This document shows positions 12,873-16,653 of a DNA stretch of 16,653 bases, in pieces (the first letter of the stretch is position 1; every line of letters begins with the position of its first letter). Position numbers and translations under genes: made by a program. The DNA is from Tidjanibacter sp. (GTDB lineage Bacteria; Bacteroidota; Bacteroidia; Bacteroidales; Rikenellaceae). Below the pieces are notes generated by a model. That model made no database searches and was not told the origin of the DNA. It was given only the letters and a program-made list of their open reading frames with translations. Location: assembly GCA_017630115.1 (NCBI GenBank), contig JAGBVY010000116.1, forward strand, positions 1 through 16,653. Reading direction: 5' to 3'.

Positions 12873-14756
12873 ATGAGATTTGACTACGATATAATCGTTG
12901 TTGGAGGAGGCCACGCAGGATGCGAGGCCGCCGCTGCCGCCGCACGCCTCGGGGCCGAAACACTGCTTGTTACGATGGATATGACAAAGTATGCAAGTAT
13001 GTCGTGCAACCCTGCGGTGGGAGGTGTGGCCAAAGGCCAGATAGTCAGAGAGATAGATGCTCTTGGTGGCCAAATGGGCGTCATCACCGACCAAAGCACC
13101 ATACAATTCCGTATGCTCAACCGCTCGAAGGGGGCAGCAATGTGGAGTCCGAGGGCGCAGTGCGACAAGGCGCTATTCTCGGCCCTGTGGCGCAAAGAGT
13201 TGGAGAACACACCACATCTTAGATTGTGGCAAGACTCTGTGTGTCAGCTCATTACAAAAGAAAGCGAGAGTGGGGTAGAAGTTACGGGTATAGTTACCCA
13301 GATGGGGGTGGTATTCCACGCCAAGGCAGTCATCCTCACCGCCGGAACATTCCTTGGGGGCCTAATGCACATTGGTCGCAACAGCGCCGAAGGGGGTAGG
13401 GCGGGCGACAGCGCCTCGCACGGCCTAACAGAGCAACTCATTGAGCTGGGCTTTGAGGCAGGCCGTATGAAGACCGGCACACCCGTGAGGATTGATGTTC
13501 GCTCGCTCAACTTGGAGAAGTTTGAGCGTCAGGATGGCGATGCAGAGCCCCAAAAGTTCTCCTTCTCGAAAAAGACAAAGGCCGTTGAGAGCCAACTGCC
13601 CTGCTATTTGGTCTATACCTCGTCAGAGGTACACGACACACTACGCACCGGATTTGGCGATTCTCCTCTATTTCAAGGACTTATCAAAGGCGTCGGCCCT
13701 CGCTACTGCCCAAGCATAGAGGATAAATTGAGGACTTTTGCCGACAAAGAATTCCACCAACTCTTCCTCGAACCCGAAGGTCGCGACACCAACGAATACT
13801 ATCTCAATGGTTTTTCGTCGAGCCTACCGTGGCAGGTGCAGTGTGCCGCGCTGTCGAAAATAGAGGGCTTTGAGGAGGTAGAGATATATCGCCCGGGCTA
13901 CGCAATTGAGTATGACTATTTCCCACCCACACAGCTCCACCACACACTCGAAACCAAGTTGGTTGGGGGGCTATACTTCGCAGGTCAAGTCAATGGCACC
14001 ACGGGATATGAAGAGGCCGCAGCACAAGGACTTATGGCGGGCATCAATGCCGTTCGCAAACTAAGAGGGGAGGGGAGTGTGGTTCTCTCGCGCGACGAAG
14101 CCTACATTGGCGTGCTGATTGACGACCTTGTAACCAAGGGTGTTGATGAGCCCTACCGAATGTTTACCTCGCGAGCGGAGTATCGCATCCTCCTTAGACA
14201 AGACAACGCCGATGTTAGACTCACTCCTCTGGGCCGAAAAATTGGTCTTGTTGATGACGAAAGATGGGCCGAATTTACCGAAAAAAAACAGCTCGCAGAA
14301 TCGCTTAAAAATTTTGTTCACACACAAGGGGTCGCACCGAGCGAAATTTCAGACTATTTAGAAATGGTTGGTTCTGCTCAACTTTCGCAAAAAAAGAAGA
14401 TTGCAGACGTACTAATTCGCAACAATATATATCTTTTCGAACTAATCGACCACATTGAGCCACTCAAAAAATTCATAAAGAAACACAACATCGACCGAGA
14501 GGTAATCGAACAAGTCGAAATAGAGGTTAAATACAGCGGCTACATTGAGCGCGAAAAAGCCATTGCCGACAAGCTAAAAAGACTCGAAGAGATACGCATC
14601 CCCGACAATTTCGACTTCTTAGGCACAACCTCCATAACCATCGAGGCTCGCCAAAAACTATCGCGCATCCGCCCCAAAACAATCGGACAGGCGTCGCGCA
14701 TCCCCGGAGTCTCTCCCGCCGACATCAATGTTTTGCTAATTCTTTTTGGAAGATAA
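12873..14756 (+). CDS. mnmG: tRNA uridine-5-carboxymethylaminomethyl modification enzyme MnmG (GidA)
   Basis: MnmG, an FAD enzyme, works with the GTPase MnmE to install the cmnm5 group at wobble U34 of several tRNAs. The 627-residue length is typical. Visible features are the N-terminal dinucleotide fold GGGHAGCE (11-18), SMSCNPAVGGVAKGQ, the central GRMKTGTPVRID and the EGRDTNEYYLNGFSSSLP segments, the FAD-contacting YFAGQVNGTTGYEEAAAQG, and a helical C-terminal domain ending with SRIPGVSPADINVLL. The start ATG at 12873 gives the standard N-terminus. Downstream lie two parS-like sites and a terminator, then convergent glnS. Linkage of gidA with chromosome-partition sequences near the replication origin is known in many bacteria, but parA/parB are not in this window. 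Confidence 0.98.
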   Translation: MRFDYDIIVVGGGHAGCEAAAAAARLGAETLLVTMDMTKYASMSCNPAVGGVAKGQIVREIDALGGQMGVITDQSTIQFRMLNRSKGAAMWSPRAQCDKALFSALWRKELENTPHLRLWQDSVCQLITKESESGVEVTGIVTQMGVVFHAKAVILTAGTFLGGLMHIGRNSAEGGRAGDSASHGLTEQLIELGFEAGRMKTGTPVRIDVRSLNLEKFERQDGDAEPQKFSFSKKTKAVESQLPCYLVYTSSEVHDTLRTGFGDSPLFQGLIKGVGPRYCPSIEDKLRTFADKEFHQLFLEPEGRDTNEYYLNGFSSSLPWQVQCAALSKIEGFEEVEIYRPGYAIEYDYFPPTQLHHTLETKLVGGLYFAGQVNGTTGYEEAAAQGLMAGINAVRKLRGEGSVVLSRDEAYIGVLIDDLVTKGVDEPYRMFTSRAEYRILLRQDNADVRLTPLGRKIGLVDDERWAEFTEKKQLAESLKNFVHTQGVAPSEISDYLEMVGSAQLSQKKKIADVLIRNNIYLFELIDHIEPLKKFIKKHNIDREVIEQVEIEVKYSGYIEREKAIADKLKRLEEIRIPDNFDFLGTTSITIEARQKLSRIRPKTIGQASRIPGVSPADINVLLILFGR

Positions 14757-14762
14757 CTCCCT

Positions 14763-14778
14763 TGTTCCACGTGGAACA
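14763..14778. promoter_or_regulatory. parS-like 16-mer, site 1
   Basis: TGTTCCACGTGGAACA is a perfect palindrome and fits the general ParB-binding parS pattern TGTTnCACGTGnAACA. Symmetry extends by one base on each side (14762-14779). It lies 6 bp after the mnmG stop. Binding by ParB is inferred. Confidence 0.8.
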
Positions 14779-14801
14779 ATCAAATAAAACAAAACAAAAC
14801 A

Positions 14802-14837
14802 AAAAAGAGAGTGTTCCACGTGGAACACTCTCTTTTT
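14802..14837. terminator. 36-bp perfect palindrome, bidirectional terminator containing parS
   Basis: The two 18-nt arms (14802-14819 and 14820-14837) are exact reverse complements: five A, GAGAG, the parS-like core, CTCTC, five T. As RNA it would form a long stem with a U run on either strand. It sits between convergent mnmG (stop at 14756) and glnS (stop at 14855), where a shared terminator is expected. The stem has no free loop in perfect form, so a small loop must open at the centre. Confidence 0.8.
14812..14827. promoter_or_regulatory. parS-like 16-mer, site 2
   Basis: This is a second exact copy of TGTTCCACGTGGAACA, 49 bp from the first (start to start). It forms the centre of the 36-bp palindrome at 14802-14837. 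Two identical copies within 65 bp, both outside coding sequence, make chance occurrence unlikely. Confidence 0.8.
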
Positions 14838-14854
14838 CTATGTGCGGCACAAAA

Positions 14855-16537
14855 CTATTTCTTCTGCAACTTTGCCCAAGTATCTTTGAGGGTAACGGTG
14901 CGGTTGAAAACAATGTGGTCGGGAGCAGAATCCTTATCGACACAGAAGTAACCAACCCTCTCAAACTGGAACTTATCGCCCTCGCGCGCCTCGGCAAGCG
15001 AGCGTTCGCAATAGGCCTTCTTTACAACAAGCGAACTGGGGTTGAGATAGTCGGTGAAGACCTTGCCCTCCTCAACGTCGTCGGGATTTTCGCGAGCGAA
15101 GAGGTTATCATAAAGCCTAACCTCTGCCTCAACAGCATCGGCTGCCGAAACCCAGTGGATAACACCCTTGACCTTACGACCATCTGACGAACCACCACCA
15201 GCCGACTCGGGGTCGTATGTACAGCGAAGCTCAACAACATTGCCTTCGGCATCCTTAACCACCTCCTCGCACTTGATAAGGTAGCCATACCTCAGGCGCA
15301 CCTCACCACCGGGGCGAAGACGGTAGTAACCCTTAGGAGGCTCCTCCATAAAGTCGGCCTGCTCAATGTAAATCTCCCTACCAAAGGGAACATCGCGCCT
15401 ACCTGCGGCCTCATCCTCGGGATTATTAACACAGCTGAAACACTCGCTCTTACCCTCAGGATAGTTTGTAATAACAACCTTCAAGGGGTCGATAACAGCC
15501 ATACGGCGCTCAGCAACCTTGTTCAAATCCTCCCTCACGCAATACTCCAAAAGCGAAAGGTCGATAACATTATCCCTCTTGGCAACACCCACCTTCTCGG
15601 CAAAAGCACGAATAGATGCGGGGGTGTAACCCTTGCGACGCAGCGCACAGATTGTGGGCATACGGGGGTCATCCCAACCCGTAACAACCTCATCCTTAAC
15701 AAGTTGGAGTAATTTGCGCTTACTCATAACCGTATAGGTGAGGTTCAACCTTGCAAACTCATACTGGTGGCTGGGGTAGATTTCGAGCTCCTGAATAAAC
15801 CAATCGTACAAGGGGCGGTGAACATCAAATTCGAGGGTACAAATAGAGTGAGTGATACGCTCAATAGAGTCGCTCTGACCGTGAGCGTAGTCATACATAG
15901 GATAGATACACCACTTGTTGCCGGTGCGGTGATGTTCGGTGTGGAGAATGCGATAGAGGATAGGATCGCGGAAGAGCATATTGGGGTGAGCCATATCTAT
16001 CTTCGCGCGCAAAACCTTCTCGCCATCGGCATACTTACCCTCTTTCATCTCCTCAAACAGACGGAGATTCTCCTCAACCGAGCGGTTGCGATAGGGGCTC
16101 TCCGTGCCGGGCTGCTGCACCGTACCACGACCCAAGCGGATTTGCTCCTGAGTCTGGTCATCAACATAAGCCTTACCCTTCTTTATCAGGAGGATAGCCC
16201 ACTCATAGAGCTGGTCGAAATAGTCGGAAGCATAGCGCTCAACAGCCCACTCAAATCCGAGCCACTTGATATCCTCCTTGATGGAGTCAACATACTCGGT
16301 ATCCTCTTTTACGGGGTTGGTGTCGTCGAAACGGAGGTTGCACTTGCCGCCGTAGCGCTGCGCCAATCCGAAATTGAGGCAGATACTCTTGGCGTGACCA
16401 ATGTGCAAGTAGCCGTTGGGTTCGGGCGGAAAGCGTGTTTGAATAGAATTGCCCGTCTCGGCAATATAATTTTCAATAATCTCTTCTACGAAATTAAGCG
16501 ACCTCTCTTTGGGTGCTTCTGTGGTTTTTACTTCCAT
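14855..16537 (-). CDS. glnS: Glutamine--tRNA ligase
   Basis: This class I synthetase charges tRNA-Gln directly. The 560-residue length is typical for bacterial GlnS. It shows RFPPEPNGYLHIGHAKS, with the HIGH signature at residues 45-48, the LRFDDTNP segment (68-75), the tRNA-acceptor region DPILYRILHTEHHRTG, YPMYDYAHGQSD, and the KMSKS-equivalent VMSKRK (270-275). The anticodon-binding beta-barrels follow to the C-terminus. FDDTNP and MSKRK are more typical of GlnS than of glutamyl-tRNA synthetases. The gene converges on mnmG and shares the palindromic terminator at 14802-14837. A TATCTTTG box 29 bp upstream of its ATG is the probable promoter. Confidence 0.98.
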   Translation of the reverse strand: MEVKTTEAPKERSLNFVEEIIENYIAETGNSIQTRFPPEPNGYLHIGHAKSICLNFGLAQRYGGKCNLRFDDTNPVKEDTEYVDSIKEDIKWLGFEWAVERYASDYFDQLYEWAILLIKKGKAYVDDQTQEQIRLGRGTVQQPGTESPYRNRSVEENLRLFEEMKEGKYADGEKVLRAKIDMAHPNMLFRDPILYRILHTEHHRTGNKWCIYPMYDYAHGQSDSIERITHSICTLEFDVHRPLYDWFIQELEIYPSHQYEFARLNLTYTVMSKRKLLQLVKDEVVTGWDDPRMPTICALRRKGYTPASIRAFAEKVGVAKRDNVIDLSLLEYCVREDLNKVAERRMAVIDPLKVVITNYPEGKSECFSCVNNPEDEAAGRRDVPFGREIYIEQADFMEEPPKGYYRLRPGGEVRLRYGYLIKCEEVVKDAEGNVVELRCTYDPESAGGGSSDGRKVKGVIHWVSAADAVEAEVRLYDNLFARENPDDVEEGKVFTDYLNPSSLVVKKAYCERSLAEAREGDKFQFERVGYFCVDKDSAPDHIVFNRTVTLKDTWAKLQKK

Positions 16538-16565
16538 AATAAACCTATATTAGTCCAAATTAGTG

Positions 16566-16573
16566 CAAAGATA
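16566..16573 (-). promoter_or_regulatory. Bacteroidota -7 box (TATCTTTG) upstream of glnS
   Basis: On the minus strand these bases read TATCTTTG, the -7 consensus, 29 bp before the glnS ATG. A clear TTG at -33 is not seen; that area is instead an A/T-rich tandem repeat (16584-16611) which may act as an UP-like element. Confidence 0.6.
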
Positions 16574-16583
16574 CCAATTAAAG

Positions 16584-16611
16584 TTGAGAATTGAAAATTG
16601 AGAATTGAAAA
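16584..16611. repeat. 14-bp AT-rich tandem duplication upstream of the glnS promoter
   Basis: TTGAGAATTGAAAA occurs twice in direct tandem (16584-16597 and 16598-16611), exactly. It starts 11 bp beyond the -7 box, on the upstream side, covering the -33 and UP positions. Confidence 0.85.
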
Positions 16612-16653
16612 TTATTTGGAGGGTTAGAGAGTAGGGGCTATAAGCCTTATAAG

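Noticed and set aside
14280..14760. More AT-rich 3' third of mnmG as a sign of recombination or transfer
   Set aside because: The reading frame and C-terminal motifs of MnmG are intact and continuous; local AT enrichment in Lys/Ile-rich helices explains it.
14762..15187. Plus-strand frame beginning MFHVEQ downstream of mnmG
   Set aside because: The MFHVEQ start is simply the translation of the parS-like 16-mer, and the rest is antisense to the end of glnS.
15767..16594. 275-codon plus-strand frame opposite glnS
   Set aside because: Covers the HIGH- and KMSKS-bearing half of glnS on the other strand; hydrophobic composition arises from the complement of Glu/Asp/Lys codons.

Overview
The window is a chromosomal segment from a member of the Bacteroidota, most likely order Bacteroidales. 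Three things support this. Several intergenic regions carry the Bacteroidota -7 promoter element TAnnTTTG (seen as TATCTTTG or TAACTTTG). Shine-Dalgarno sequences are weak or absent. Gene content also fits: a DUF4924-like protein, a TPR lipoprotein paired with an EnvC-like M23 protein, PspC/PadR/LiaF-like genes, and a PheS with the Cys-rich insertion common in this phylum. A gut Rikenellaceae-like lineage is possible, but genus cannot be fixed from this sequence.

Layout: (1) Positions 1-1204 hold the end of an unrecognised gene that overlaps ruvB (Holliday junction motor). (2) Positions 1329-2618 hold an orphan FucP-type sugar/H+ symporter, which converges on a DUF4924-like gene (2689-3249, minus) through a shared bidirectional terminator. 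(3) Positions 3361-4779, minus strand, hold two tandem lipoproteins of unknown function behind one Bacteroidota-type promoter. (4) Positions 4780-5529 are a 750-bp intergenic region without a credible gene. It is full of direct repeats, hairpins and a 4-copy 14-bp tandem array, and it ends in a well-formed promoter overlapped by a palindromic operator candidate. (5) Positions 5530-8161 are a five-gene operon: PspC with an extra N-terminal domain, a small PspC, a PadR regulator, a three-TM protein sharing that N-terminal domain, and a LiaF-like four-TM protein. It looks like an autoregulated envelope-stress module. (6) Positions 8306-14756 are a co-directional housekeeping run: pheS, a TPR lipoprotein, a catalytically degenerate EnvC-like LytM protein, ybeY and mnmG (gidA). 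(7) Positions 14757-14854, between convergent mnmG and glnS, carry two perfect parS-like 16-mers. The second lies at the centre of a 36-bp perfect palindrome that also looks like a bidirectional terminator. (8) glnS occupies 14855-16537 (minus) with its promoter region at the window end.

Most genes are ordinary housekeeping. The items most worth a second look are the parS/terminator composite, the PspC-PadR operon with its operator candidate and duplicated N-terminal domain, and the repeat-rich region 4780-5529.
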